Source: Chrysopilus asiliformis
Lineage: Eukaryota > Arthropoda > Insecta > Diptera > Rhagionidae
DNA length: 64,000 bases
Reading direction: 5' to 3'
Assembly: GCA_964034945.1 (NCBI GenBank)
Contig: OZ035962.1
Span: 86,592,650-86,656,649 of the forward strand
Part shown: one piece after another, positions 44,676-54,843 of the stretch
Layout: every line of letters starts with the position of its first letter
Position numbering within the stretch: position 1 is the first letter of the stretch
The notes under the pieces: model-generated
What the model was told of the DNA's origin: nothing
Seen by the model: only the letters and a program-made list of their open reading frames with translations
Databases searched by the model: none
Position numbers and translations under genes: made by a program

Positions 44676-46048
44676 TCTTCCCCCGGGCGAGAAAAGTTCC
44701 GTCGATTGTTTTCCGAATTACATTTCTTGCATGATCTTGTTGTTTCGTTTTCCGCACCACAGTAATAACAGAAAAGATTTCGCTGCTTGGATGGACATTC
44801 GGTGTACGTGTGTCCTTGTACCTTACAATTCCAACAAATTAAGGAGGATGTCCTACTAGTTTTGGGTTTATTCTGGGACAATTTCAGAGCTTCGATGTTT
44901 GGTAAATCGTCATCCAATTCAGCATTTGCCGTGAGTGCGACCTCGTTTACATTTCGGGGGGTGAACACGGGATTTCTCGGTCGCGTAGCTTCGTAAGTGG
45001 GAAAGGCTACTTCGGTGCTTCTACAGGCTTCACGAAGGTGGTCTAACGAAAAGATTGACATTGGGTAGATGTATCTAGAGAGCCATGGTTTTAGATTTTT
45101 CTTGACAATTTTGATCAGCTCGTCATCACTGATCGGACGACGTAATCTATTTCGTAAGGCGGTGATTTCCTTATAATACTGATCAAAAGATTCATTACTG
45201 AGTTGCTTTCTATCCATTTTCCTCAAAATGTCTAGATCACTATCAGTGGATTTATATTGCAGTAGAAGGGCATCTTTTAAAATTGGCCATTCGGGACGAC
45301 CATTTCGTCTTACGTAAGACCAAAACCATTCGCGGGCTTCCCCATGCAATAATAGATGAAATTGCTTTATCACTACATCCCATCTAGCTTCGTAGCTCTC
45401 TTTTAAGGATTCTACCTGGAAAAGAAAATCTTCTATCGTGAGGTTTTTAGAAGTATTGTCGAAGCTTATTCCCCATTTGTCAAGCTCGTACTTTCTATTT
45501 CGGGGATTGAAATTTTGGTTACCGTAATCGGATGTCGAACTTACAGGCATGTTTGGAGGTGAAATAACATAAGGGTAAACATACGGATGAAATTGATTTT
45601 GCGACGGTGAACTTGGTTGAGGAAAATTCGGTGGAACGGTGAACATCATTGGATGCATTTGACCCGTGTTTAGGTGTTGGTTATTAATATTTAGACTCTG
45701 ATTACGCCCCGTTGTGTGATTTGTAGCTCTAGTGGGGTAATTTTTATTAAGTAATGGCGATGAAGTATTCAAAGGATTTTGCTCGGGTCTTATTTCCCTT
45801 TCTTGTTGGTGTTTGGTACCATCTGGTTCCATGTGACGCGCTAGATGTAACGGCTGATTAGCCAGATTGGAATTTGCGAAATTATTGGGATTCGAATTCA
45901 ATGTATGTTTCAATATGGCAATATCAACACAATTTTGAATTTGATTTGGGAGGACTTCCATCAAGGATCTGTATATTGAGGCTTGGGAAAATTCTAACGC
46001 GGCTTTCACTGACTCTTGCAGAATCTGCTTAAGGTCAGTTGGACTCAT
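44651..46048 (-). CDS. Gypsy Gag (465 aa)
   Basis: Gag forms the particle that packages the retrotransposon RNA. Minus strand, ATG at 46046-46048 (MSPTDLKQILQ). The middle contains a capsid-like stretch (WGISFDNTSKNLTIEDFLFQ, REWFWSYVRR, DILRKMDRKQLSNESFDQYY). The C-terminus has zinc knuckles: CWNCKVQGHTYTEC, then CYYC...CKKC. No internal stop. An extra frame upstream (46076-46525) may belong to the same product if the stop at 46076 is a mutation. Gag is the only complete protein of the element. Confidence 0.8.
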   Translation of the reverse strand: MSPTDLKQILQESVKAALEFSQASIYRSLMEVLPNQIQNCVDIAILKHTLNSNPNNFANSNLANQPLHLARHMEPDGTKHQQEREIRPEQNPLNTSSPLLNKNYPTRATNHTTGRNQSLNINNQHLNTGQMHPMMFTVPPNFPQPSSPSQNQFHPYVYPYVISPPNMPVSSTSDYGNQNFNPRNRKYELDKWGISFDNTSKNLTIEDFLFQVESLKESYEARWDVVIKQFHLLLHGEAREWFWSYVRRNGRPEWPILKDALLLQYKSTDSDLDILRKMDRKQLSNESFDQYYKEITALRNRLRRPISDDELIKIVKKNLKPWLSRYIYPMSIFSLDHLREACRSTEVAFPTYEATRPRNPVFTPRNVNEVALTANAELDDDLPNIEALKLSQNKPKTSRTSSLICWNCKVQGHTYTECPSKQRNLFCYYCGAENETTRSCKKCNSENNRRNFSRPGEECSPTNPA

Positions 46049-46075
46049 TGTTTTGTTCTGTGTGGGATTAGCGGG

Positions 46076-46525
46076 CTAATTAGAGCTGCTGCTTGCATTT
46101 AAATTTGCTGTGTTGTTAAGATTTGGTTGATTAGTTGCATTTTCTGCAAACGAAATAGAAGGAGACGCATTCGGCAAGTTTTGAGATTGCGAGGCTGCTG
46201 CTGCTAAGCCATTTGTTTCCATATTTAGAGAGCCAAATGCCTGATTAAAGGATTCTGCGCTGGACTTAGAATTTATATAGGATTGCCCGGGGTTTTCGGG
46301 CGGTGATCTATCGAGGGGCATTTCTAGACGATTCAATTGTCTTTCTAAAATTTTAGCGGCGGATCGAGTGATCCTTTGATCTTCAAAAAAAGTGAGCGAA
46401 AACTGTCTTTTAAATTTCTTATCGTTTCTTTCTCTATAGGATTTCTTTTTATTCATAATATTTCGAACACAAATAATATCAACAGAATACCTAATTCTAT
46501 TTGAAGACACGAAATAACTGGTCAA
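46076..46525 (-). CDS. Gypsy leader ORF upstream of gag (149 aa)
   Basis: Minus-strand frame ending 28 bases before the gag ATG. It contains a basic segment (KKKSYRERNDKKFKRQ) followed by an Asn/Ser/Pro-rich low-complexity tail. It could be the true N-terminal part of Gag cut off by a stop, or a separate small product. No domain recognised. Confidence 0.45.
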   Translation of the reverse strand: MTSYFVSSNRIRYSVDIICVRNIMNKKKSYRERNDKKFKRQFSLTFFEDQRITRSAAKILERQLNRLEMPLDRSPPENPGQSYINSKSSAESFNQAFGSLNMETNGLAAAASQSQNLPNASPSISFAENATNQPNLNNTANLNASSSSN

Positions 46526-47270
46526 TAATTTTCACTTCTTTCGATATACAAATTACTCAAACATGAACTTATGGGAAGTGACGGTCGAATTTTGCACAAA
46601 TTCTGTGGATTTTATTGAGTACTTAAAATTAACGGGATGGGATAAAATTCGTTATGGTACTATGGGTTACTTAGGGCAAATGCTGTCGCATGACTCCTAA
46701 ATAATTCGATTTAATGCAATGCATACGAGTCACATGAGCGTAAGAAATTTTCCTCTGGAATCGGCAACGCGAATAAACATGCCCTCAGGCTTCAATATCC
46801 GGGACTCAATCCAGGAAGAAGAGGTTCTCTTTTCAAGATATTGAATATCTAGCTCCAAATTTTGTTATTCCATGTTTCACTACGGCAGCGCGATTGAATT
46901 TTAACATCCGGGACTCATAGCGATGGCGTTATAGACTCGACAACAATGCGTTTGAAAATTAAGAAGATGAATGCATGTTTTCACTAACGCGGCAACGCGA
47001 TAATATCTTGTCCTGAGACTTCATATACCGGGACTCGCGCACTGAAAACACCATTCATAATTCAAAATATTTGCAGATGGTGAAAAAAAAGGAACGTAAA
47101 GGGAAATGAAAAAACTTGTGAAATAAAATTTATAAGATAAATTATAAGGATTTTATGATCTGCCAACATAAGGATGTCAGCGACCTGCTGTTATTGGGAT
47201 TGAGGGCTGTTTCCGTGTAGGATTTGCCATTAATTCGTAATCGGTGTTGTCCGCAAAGGACTTACCTCGG
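46526..47270 (-). other. Gypsy 5' untranslated leader with degenerate repeats
   Basis: Non-coding. Three spaced copies of a motif that reads CGGCAACGCGA... and ends in CCGGGACTC on the + strand (about 46760-46813, 46885-46918, 46981-47036). Next to the primer binding site the minus strand has GAGGTAAGT, a near-consensus splice donor (47263-47268). Confidence 0.5.
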
Positions 47271-47288
47271 GCCCCACGTTAGGCGCCA
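47271..47288 (-). promoter_or_regulatory. Gypsy primer binding site
   Basis: Two bases inside the 5' LTR, the minus strand reads TGGCGCCTAACGTGGGGC. The TGG start (tRNA CCA end) and position identify it as the tRNA primer binding site. I cannot name the tRNA with confidence. Confidence 0.75.
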
Positions 47289-47290
47289 TT

Positions 47291-49593
47291 TGTAACGTGG
47301 CCGTTTATTATTTTGAGTATATTTATGTATATAACGCGGAACGAGGCATGCTTACGAGTGTGGGGCTGAGCTCGTCGGAGGGGGAGTATTTTGTTCCTTG
47401 TCGTAATTCTCCATGTTACTATTATTTCATGCCTATGGGGAGTTAAAAATTTTGTTCACCATCTTATTTAAGGGATAGGAAGGGAAGAGGATAGGGTTAT
47501 TAAATACTCAGGTCGTCCGGTGGACTATGTTAGGCATAGCTACCAGGTACGATGTGCAAATTCGCCATCACTTCCTCATAAATAAACTTAGCAAATCATT
47601 GTAAAACTAATAAAAATCTTAATTGAGAGAGGATCGGTACAATTTATTTAATAGTTCGAACATATTGAATAATAAATAAAGGCAAGTATGATAATGAATT
47701 AAAATAATGTAAATTTTATATAATTTTCTTAAAATTATTCATGCAAAAATTGTAAATTTATGATAATAAATTTAATCATGCACTAAATTAAAAGAAAATA
47801 ATGATAATTTTGCTAATTCGAATCTAAATTCTCGAAGAGGGAAAAAAATCCACCACGTCGAATATGCCGAATTTCGGCGATCTAACCTTCGAAGAGTGTA
47901 CTGATTCTTTGCGCAAATGTGGGCCCACCTTTTACTTCGCAGAACTCTTTTAAAATTTGCACTAAAACTAAAGTGGTGAAAATCTTACACAAAAATTTAC
48001 AATAAGTAGAAAACAAAAAAAAATTCACGCAATTAACACTAAGCCATAGTTAAATAACTTCAATTTAATTTATAAGTTTCTTCAGTTGTTGGTTTATTTC
48101 TTGATGTTTTTAGATTTTGAGGTTCCAGACCGTGGTTACAAAACCTGGTTCCAAAACGTGGTTCCACAACGTGTTTCGCCTTTGTTGGATGAACCGCTTT
48201 CTATTGTTTGGGGTACCCTTAGTTCCCCTCGTTACGCACCCTCCAGAATGTTCCGGGATTTTTAGAGTAAAAGAAAAGGAAAACTTACAGGAATCCTGAT
48301 ACGTTTAGTTTCCCTGGTGGGTGGATGAAAATTCCTCCTCGAAAGGAAATCAGGCAAAAGAAAAATCTTAAAAGTTGTCCGTCTAAGCGAGGCCTCTCCT
48401 AACCTGTAGCCAATTGTGCCGGATCTTTTTTTTCCCACGAATTATCTCGCCTTTTGCTCCTGCTTGGCTTACAGTAAAAATGTGGTGATCTCGTGAATAA
48501 TTTTGATGACCATGTGGTCAAGATAACCCTCGAACCTTGTGAGGAAAAATGAAATTTCACTTGATGCTGCTAAAAAAAAACAAAATTCACCGAACTTACG
48601 TGGTTTTATTCCCGGAACTCTTAGTTAGAGGCACATTCACTTCCTTTTTTTTCTTTTTTTTTTTTTTTGCTAAGAAAACCCACTTAAGTGCTCGGACTGG
48701 GAAATCCTCAGAGGAGGAGAAATTTTTTTAATGTTCTCTGAACGAAGCTTAGACGGAAATGAGTTGAAGAAGCTTCGACTTTCGGTGGGCCAGATTTATC
48801 CCCAACTTACTAAATTCGGCATTTGAAATTACCTCAAAATACTCTCAGGTAATTTCGGCGTTCCGATTTTAATTCACTTAATTTTCCGTTTATTATCAAT
48901 CAGAACTCCAAAGTAAGTTTTAGTAACGATTGTTTGTCAAATGGCAAAGGAAATATCAATTGATAAGGATTTTATTTTCTTTTTTTTTATAACAATAGAA
49001 ATTTGAATCGTCAAATCAGGGTACAACAGCAGCAGCGCCGGAGTGTAATAGCTTCGTCAGCGCTATTGCTCGCCAAGCTAAAATCACCCAATGTAATTGT
49101 ACGTTCAGCTGAAATTATCATTTACTACGTCACTCGGTTCAATACTCAACTGTTCTTGAACGTGTGTTTTCCTAAGTCGAAATATTTATCAGCAAAACGC
49201 TAAAATTGTGATCATTTCAAATATTAAATCTTTAAACACCCTTTGCTGATCGTGGGGAAAATTTTGTGAGCGTGAGAAATTTTTATTGACCGTGGGAAAA
49301 TTTTATTTAGCGTGGAGATTTTATATGAAATTTTGGTTTGGGCAATTTATTCTGATGGGTTCGACGATCTTCTGACAACTCGTGGTACTTTATTGTTTAT
49401 AGTTGACTTTGACAGGTGGTAAATATTGATTTAATAAAATATTATCTTCTTTGATAATTTCTATAAATTTTTCGAGGGTAGGCTGAACAGACGGACTCGG
49501 TTTTTAGTATGGTGACTAAGCAGTCGAGAATAAGTATTTCTAATATTTAATTCGAGCATTTCCTTTAAATTTTCTTTCTTGGCAGCTACCACA
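47291..49593 (-). repeat. Gypsy 5' LTR
   Basis: Second LTR copy, 2,303 bp, about 99.8% identical to 28831-31134. Several small frames in it (for example 48117-48299) recur in both LTRs, but I see no reason to call them genes. Confidence 0.9.
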
Positions 49594-49750
49594 GTATAAA
49601 AACAGGTGTCGTGTATTTATACCTATATATTTTTCAACCTGAAATTTCGAAAATATATGCTAATAAACAGTAAATTTTAAATAAAAGTCAATATGCATAT
49701 TAAGGTTTGAAGTCCTGAGCAGCACATGATTTTCTTATACAAAAAATGAC
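49594..49750. other. DINE copy 7 remnant and AT-rich spacer
   Basis: GTATAAAAACAGG continues the DINE end cut by the Gypsy insertion; the rest is AT-rich with nothing recognised. Confidence 0.5.
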
Positions 49751-49752
49751 TA

Positions 49753-50095
49753 CACGGCAAAAAATCTTGGAGTGAATTCCAATCAAAACTGGATTACGCT
49801 GGACCTATATGTAATCCAATGGAAAATTCTAATCCAATAATATGGATTGGAAATTTTTATAAATTTATTTTTGGTTTAATTCAGTATTAAAGTCTAAAAT
49901 TTTGATTAAATTGTAGACATTAATGTTAAAAGTACTTAAGTTCGATACATAATAAAAAACTGTTCAAATATGACTGCAAAAAAGGCTAAAATATTTTCAA
50001 AAATTCGCATGTATTAAATTCCAATCCAAAATATGTATTAAGATTTCGTCAATATAATCTTTGGATTGAAAAATACTCCAGGATTTTTTGCCGTG
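49753..50095. mobile_element. TA-flanked MITE (343 bp)
   Basis: Ends read CACGGCAAAAAATC inward at both sides, extended by similar TGGAGT blocks; flanked by TA at 49751-49752 and 50096-50097. Non-coding. Confidence 0.8.
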
Positions 50096-50382
50096 TAGAG
50101 ATATTTAATTTTTTCTGTATAAGAATGCCACGTGCTGTTCAGAAATTTCCTCGCTAATTTTATTTTGCTCTGTACTGTCTTCCAAAAAAAAAAATCGATT
50201 TTTTCTTTATAAAAAAATCAAATGAAAGCAAATCAGCATTCTTAAGCTGTTCAATTAGCATGTCGGTGACGCAAACTCATAAGATTTTACCCATCCAAAA
50301 ATCGCCCAACGCGCCTAAAGAAGTATAATATATATATAATATGTAATTTAAGGTAAAAAAAAATTTAAAAAAAAACATTTTG

Positions 50383-50442
50383 TCACCACTCGGAATCGAA
50401 CCCGCACATCTGGCGCATTTTAGTCTAACACTTATTCAGGAG
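50383..50442 (-). repeat. tRNA-like (SINE-type) module S4
   Basis: Minus strand: AATAAGTGTTAGACTAAAAT then GTGCGGGTTCGATTCCGAG with a perfect B-box GGTTCGATTCC, then GGTGACAAAA. Not a complete tRNA. Confidence 0.5.
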
Positions 50443-50446
50443 TAAA

Positions 50447-51025
50447 CATAACAAAAGCTATAATTGCCAGTCTGGCAATTATTGGAAACCCGTATGGTGA
50501 TATTCGTATCAAAATTCGAACAGTTGTACCAAAATTCCACTTTGAAGTCAAACTTTCCAATAAGATTTTTTTAAATTTATTCCAATCGGATTTGGATGTA
50601 TGGGAGTTTTATGTAGAATCATATCCTAAATAACTTTTGTTCTTGGACTTTTTTGATAAGATGCGCTGTTTTTGAGATATTCGCAAAAATGGTTTTCGTT
50701 CGTATGGGGGGTACCCCCCATAATTGTCCATTTTTGCCCATTAACGAACTTAGCTTTGTATGTTACGAAAAACGAATCTGCGCAAAATTTCAAGTCTGTA
50801 GCTCAATCCGTGCGCCCGCAATCCGCGCCACAGACAGACAGACGGACAGACAGACGGACAGACGGACAGACGGACAGACGGACGGACGGACGGACATGCA
50901 AAATTCAATTTTTTTTATCATTCTAAACACACTGGTGTAATTCATTTTTGTGTGTGATAACGGGATCTTAGCGTTACAAACGGTAAGGCAAAGTTAGTAT
51001 ACCCTTTGGTTTCACCATACGGGTA
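50447..51025 (-). mobile_element. DINE-1-like element, copy 8
   Basis: Intact copy with hairpin ATTGCCAGTCTGGCAAT, both subterminal repeats and a long GACA/GACG array (50828-50895). The paralogous sequence at 12719-12736 is the empty site: comparison shows insertion in a T/A run, consistent with insertion between two Ts without target duplication (or a TAAA duplication). Confidence 0.8.
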
Positions 51026-51119
51026 TAAAAATGTAAACTTAAAGATAAATTAAGTACCTAAAAAAATATTAAAAAAAAAAAAATAAATCAACAAAAAAAA
51101 ATTTGAAATAAAAAAAATT

Positions 51120-51245
51120 TTTTTTTGTCACCGATAAGAATTGAACCCGGTGCCTGGCGCATGGTAGTTCAACTTCTAACTCACTGCGCTGATCAGGCAG
51201 TACGGAATGTCGTGTTACCATTGAAGACTTAGTTAGCGGCATATT
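51120..51245 (-). repeat. tRNA-like (SINE-type) module S5
   Basis: Minus strand: GATCAGCGCAGTGAGTTAGA, ACTACCATGCGCCAGGCACC, GGGTTCAATTC and GGTGACAAAA. Near-identical to S2. Confidence 0.5.
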
Positions 51246-51540
51246 TATAATTTTGAAAGGCAAATAACTAATAAAGTATTATTAAAAATGGGGGAAAAAG
51301 TAAAACGGACATATCTACAGCTACAGAGCTTTCATTTAAAAAAAAAATCATCAAAATCGGTTCAATAGGAACTGCAGGAGCTCTGTCGAAAGGAATCCAT
51401 ACAAAATCGCTTTGCCTTTTAAATATATAGATAACTAGCAGACCCTACGTTGGCAGCTAAAAGTTTTTTGTATAAATTTTAGAATGCCAAAAAACCATAA
51501 ATAACTTAAAAAGTTTTGGGAAAAAATGTTATCCTTGAAG

Positions 51541-52160
51541 GACCTTCCGTTTCGAATTTTGAAATTCCAACTCCAGATTCGTGATCAGCGACCCTAAAAC
51601 CCCCTTATGCCGATTTTTCCTGGGAAAAACGGGAAAAAGGATATTTGCGTTATCCTTGCAGGACTTTTCGGTTAGAATTTGGAAATTCCAACACCGGATT
51701 CGTGATCAGCGACCTCAAAACCCCCCTTATGCCGATTTTTCCGGGGAAAAACGGGAAAAAGGATATTTGCGTTACCTTACAGGACCTTCTGTTCCGAATT
51801 TTGAAATTCCAACACCAGATTCGTAATTAGTGACCCCAAATACCCTATAATGCCAATTTTCCGGGGAAAAATAGGAAAAAGGAAATTTGCGTTATCCTTC
51901 CAGGACTCTCCGTTTAGAATTTTCAAATTCCAACAGCCAGCTCGTGATCAGCGACCACGGAAACACCCTACAGCCAGTTTTTCGGAGACAAAATTAGAAA
52001 ACGGATATTTGCGTAATCCTTTAAGGACCTTCCGTTTCGAATTTATAAATCTAATACCGGATTCGTGATCAGCGACCCCAAAAACCCTATAATGCAAATT
52101 TTTCCGGAGAAAAATGGGAAAAAGGATTTTTTCATTATCCTTACAGGACCTTCCGTTTCG
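51541..52160 (+). repeat. 120-bp minisatellite, about five units
   Basis: Units start with GGACCTTCCGTTTCGAATTT near 51541, 51661, 51781, 51902, 52025 and 52146 (partial). Each contains GATTCGTGATCAGCGACC and a GGGGAAAAA(C/T)GGGAAAAAGG block. A single unit occurs at 27840-27960. The frames that run through several units are by-products of the repeat. Confidence 0.8.
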
Positions 52161-52320
52161 AATTTTAAAAATCTACATAGCTAAAAACCTGCTCCTGGCA
52201 ACACAGATCATTTTGCAAAAAACCGCGTAAAAATCGGTTCAGTAGTTCTTGAGTTTTGTAATCTCAAACCAACCAACCAACAAACAAACTTCCATTTTTA
52301 TATATATAGATAATATGTGT
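52161..52320 (+). repeat. Terminal part of a dispersed non-autonomous element
   Basis: Contains AAAAATCGGTTCAGTAGTTC, a CAACCAACCAACAAAC tail and TATATATAGAT, features common at the ends of many short insect repeats. LINE F ends next to it. Confidence 0.45.
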
Positions 52321-54470
52321 ATGGGGTGGTGCTCTTCTCGCTCCCTTGTCACCGCGACCTTAAGATCTATTGTGACTTCCCCATTTTTACGTTAGCCACA
52401 CCTCTTCTAGATCCTTAGTGAATCTTAGAATGCTTTTGACTGGAGTCCTCTTTATGTCTTCTGGTAGTACTTGTGCCTTTCCCATTAAGGACATCCTTGT
52501 TCGCGCCAAGGCTGCGCATTCACACAGTATGTGCTCTGCAGTTTCAACCTCCTCTAGGCAGAGTCTGCAAATGTTGTCGGCGGTCATGCCTATGTTGTGT
52601 AGGTGGTAGTTTACTAGGCAGTGACCTGTGAGGAGGACCACCACTGTCCTCAGCTCCTGCTTTTTGAGGTTTAAAAACTCTCTTGCTCTCTTTTTGGAGT
52701 AGTGGATGAATCTTTTTGATTGTCTTAATCCTGGGAGGCTTTCCCAATAGGCTACAGTTTCCTTTTCCTCCCAATTATTGATCTCCATTTTTTGGAGACT
52801 CTGCGGAATTGCGCAAAAAGGCTCTGGGCCAATATGCGTAGATTCAGCACCTTTCTTGGCCAAGAGGTCTGCTGCCTCATTACCTTCGATGCCTTCGTGG
52901 CCTGGCACCCATATTAGGGTGAGCTTATTGCGTTCGGCTAGTTTTTTCAGAATTGTCAGGCAGTCCCATACGAGCTTTGAAGTGCACATGTACCCTTTGA
53001 TTGCTTTTGGGGCCGCTTGACTATCTGATATTATATAGATCTTTTGTCCTAGTGGTCTTTTAGATAGACACACTCTGGCGGACAGTTCTATTGCATAAAC
53101 CTCCGCTTGGAAGATTGATGGATACTGCCCTAGGGCTTTGGATATGTTGCATTTTGGACCTGCTATTCCGATTCCGGCTTTTCCGTCCATTTTTGATCCG
53201 TCCGTATACCAGACTAGAGATCCTGTCTCTAGTCTTGGGACTCCTTCCAACCATGTTTGGCGGTCAGGTATGACCACTTCAAACGTTTGGTTGAAGTTGG
53301 TTTTAACTGGCATGCGGTCGGATAGTAATAATGGCGTTATACTTCCATCGATTTGATCAAGTATTTTCATATGTCCTGTTCGACTGGATGTGGTTATTGC
53401 TCCATTCGCTAATAATCTTAGGGCACTAGATAGCGCTTCCCGTTTAATTGTTATATGTAGCGGCGGCATGTTTAATATGGCTTGTAATGCCGCTGTTGGA
53501 CAGGTGTTCATTGCTCCAGTGATTCCTAGGCACGCGAGCCTTTGAATCTTTTGGAGTTTGTTCTGTATTGTTTTTTGTTCTACTTTAGGCCACCACACTA
53601 ATGCAGCATAGGTGACCATGGGTCTTATTACTGATTGATAGACCCAATGAATCATTTTTGGTTTAAGACCCCATTTCCTTCCGAAGAGTTTTCTACAACT
53701 CCAGAATGCATGCATCTTACTATTGTTAATTTTGTTTATATGTGGGGTCCAGGTCATTTTCTGATCTAGGATAACCCCTAGGTATTTAACTTCAGTTGAA
53801 AAGCTGATCATTGTATCATTAAGAGATGGAGCCTTAAAATTTAGCTTTTTCCTCTTTGTATATGGTACAATGATTGCTTTGTCCGGGTTGATGCTTAGTC
53901 CATGGGAATTGCACCAACTCCAGACCAAATCTAGAGCTTTTTGCAGGAGTTTGCTTACTCTCTGTTTATTGCCGCCCCTAATTAAGATCGCCAGGTCATC
54001 TGCGTAACCTTGAGCGTTAAAGTCTGCTTCTTTTAGCTTTTTTAGAATGTCGTCTACAACCAGAGACCACAGCAGAGGCGATATTACTCCTCCTTGCGGG
54101 CATCCCCTTGTGGCTCTGGCCGTTGTACGTACACTTCCTTGGCTGACGGTGATCTTCCTGCTGCTTAGCATAACTTTGATCCAGGCCACTGTGGGGGGTT
54201 CAAGCCCTTTCAAAGTTGCCGCATTCTCTAAGTGTTCACTCCTGATATGAATGTCGATTAATTTCTCCATCGTTTTTAGCAGGAAAGAGGTTAGGCTAAT
54301 TGGACGATATGATTTGGGCTGATCTTCTGGCCTATTTCCGGCTTTTGGTATAAAAACTACCTTCACCTCCCTCCATGCTATAGGGATGTACATAAAAAGA
54401 TATCCCGCCCTGAAGATGTTTATTAGGTACGGTAAGAGCACATCAATACTGTTTGCATTTACATTTCAAA
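52321..54470 (-). mobile_element. LINE F: 5'-truncated LINE with RNase H
   Basis: Minus-strand LINE fragment with reverse transcriptase, RNase H and a C-terminal Cys-rich segment, followed by a short 3' UTR (52321-52386). It is truncated at about 54470, inside the reverse transcriptase. RNase H after the reverse transcriptase places it in the I/LOA/R1 group of LINEs. Confidence 0.8.
52387..54441 (-). pseudogene. LINE F ORF2: reverse transcriptase with in-frame deletion, RNase H intact
   Basis: A 684-codon frame without stops. The reverse transcriptase shows KSYRPISLTSFLLKTMEKLI, then GLEPPTVAWIKVML, RGCPQGGVISPLLW and GYADDLAIL (motif C). Between ENAATLKG and GLEPP (near 54205-54216) about 60 residues expected in relatives are missing, including motif A with the first catalytic Asp, so the enzyme must be dead although the frame is open. 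RNase H follows: WYTDGSKMDGKAGIGIAG, EVYAIELSA, ISDSQAAPKAI and VPGHEGIEGNEAADLLAKKG, with all catalytic acids visible. The C-terminus has CRLCLEEVETAEHILCEC, a Cys-His motif. Confidence 0.85.
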
Positions 54471-54504
54471 TAAAATCTGCAGTAATAGCAGATTATACGA
54501 AAAA

Positions 54505-54843
54505 TGTTCTCACGAATCGTTCCATGCATCGGTCACCTGAAGCGTTCTTATTTTGTCTTTGTCTGTAATGAGACACCTTTAAAAACAATCATTTCGCGCA
54601 ACTTATTTCGGTGATGGTGCATGGGAAGATTTGTGAACTTCATATTTTATTAATGTAAATAATTGTATATAAAGAGATGATAATAGACTAATAAAATTCA
54701 TTCCTAATTTGAATCGCGCGTTGTTAATAACTCAACATTTTATATTTCGTGTTCTGGTTTAAGACCTGAATACCTCACAACATAGAATCTTGGTGATACA
54801 CCAAAATTCAAATCTGTTTAAATAAAAGAATTTAGACTCAACA
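54505..54843 (+). repeat. BEL 5' LTR (339 bp)
   Basis: Runs from TGTTCTCACG to CTCAACA, with complementary ends TGTT/AACA. It contains a TATA-like TATATAAAG near 54667 and AATAAAAG near 54821. The right border is fixed by the primer binding site; the left border is inferred. Confidence 0.55.

Larger units (their letters stand above)
28831..49593 (-). mobile_element. Gypsy-type LTR retrotransposon, 20.8 kb with nested insertions
   Basis: Two direct LTRs of 2,304 and 2,303 bp flank an interior that reads gag, protease, reverse transcriptase, RNase H and integrase on the minus strand. The 4-bp target duplication GTAT is at 28827-28830 and 49594-49597. The LTRs differ by about three substitutions and one base in a T run, which normally means a recent insertion. 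Yet pol has in-frame stops and a frameshift, and the interior holds a MITE, LINE C with its own nested elements, and a giant palindrome. I see no clear polypurine tract next to the 3' LTR. Without insertions the element would be about 11 kb. Confidence 0.9.
50100..51432. repeat. Paralogue of the inverted segment and of 16320-16665
   Basis: The left part (50100-51060) matches the complement of 12673-13560; the right part (51070-51432) matches 16321-16665. Here they are continuous, interrupted only by DINE copy 8, and the Tc1-like element and LTR B are absent. It is therefore the uninverted, Tc1-empty arrangement. It contains tRNA-like modules S4 and S5 and repeat Z. Confidence 0.75.

Noticed and set aside
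28831..49593. Small frames found twice in the LTRs (60 to 66 codons)
   Set aside because: Present in both LTRs only because the LTRs are identical; low-complexity, no domain.
50383..50442. Possible tRNA gene on the minus strand
   Set aside because: A good B-box is present, but acceptor and anticodon stems cannot be drawn; repeated in several diverged copies, so treated as SINE-like.
51581..52068. Frames through the 120-bp minisatellite
   Set aside because: A repeat of about 120 bp keeps the frame open by periodicity; units are non-coding elsewhere.
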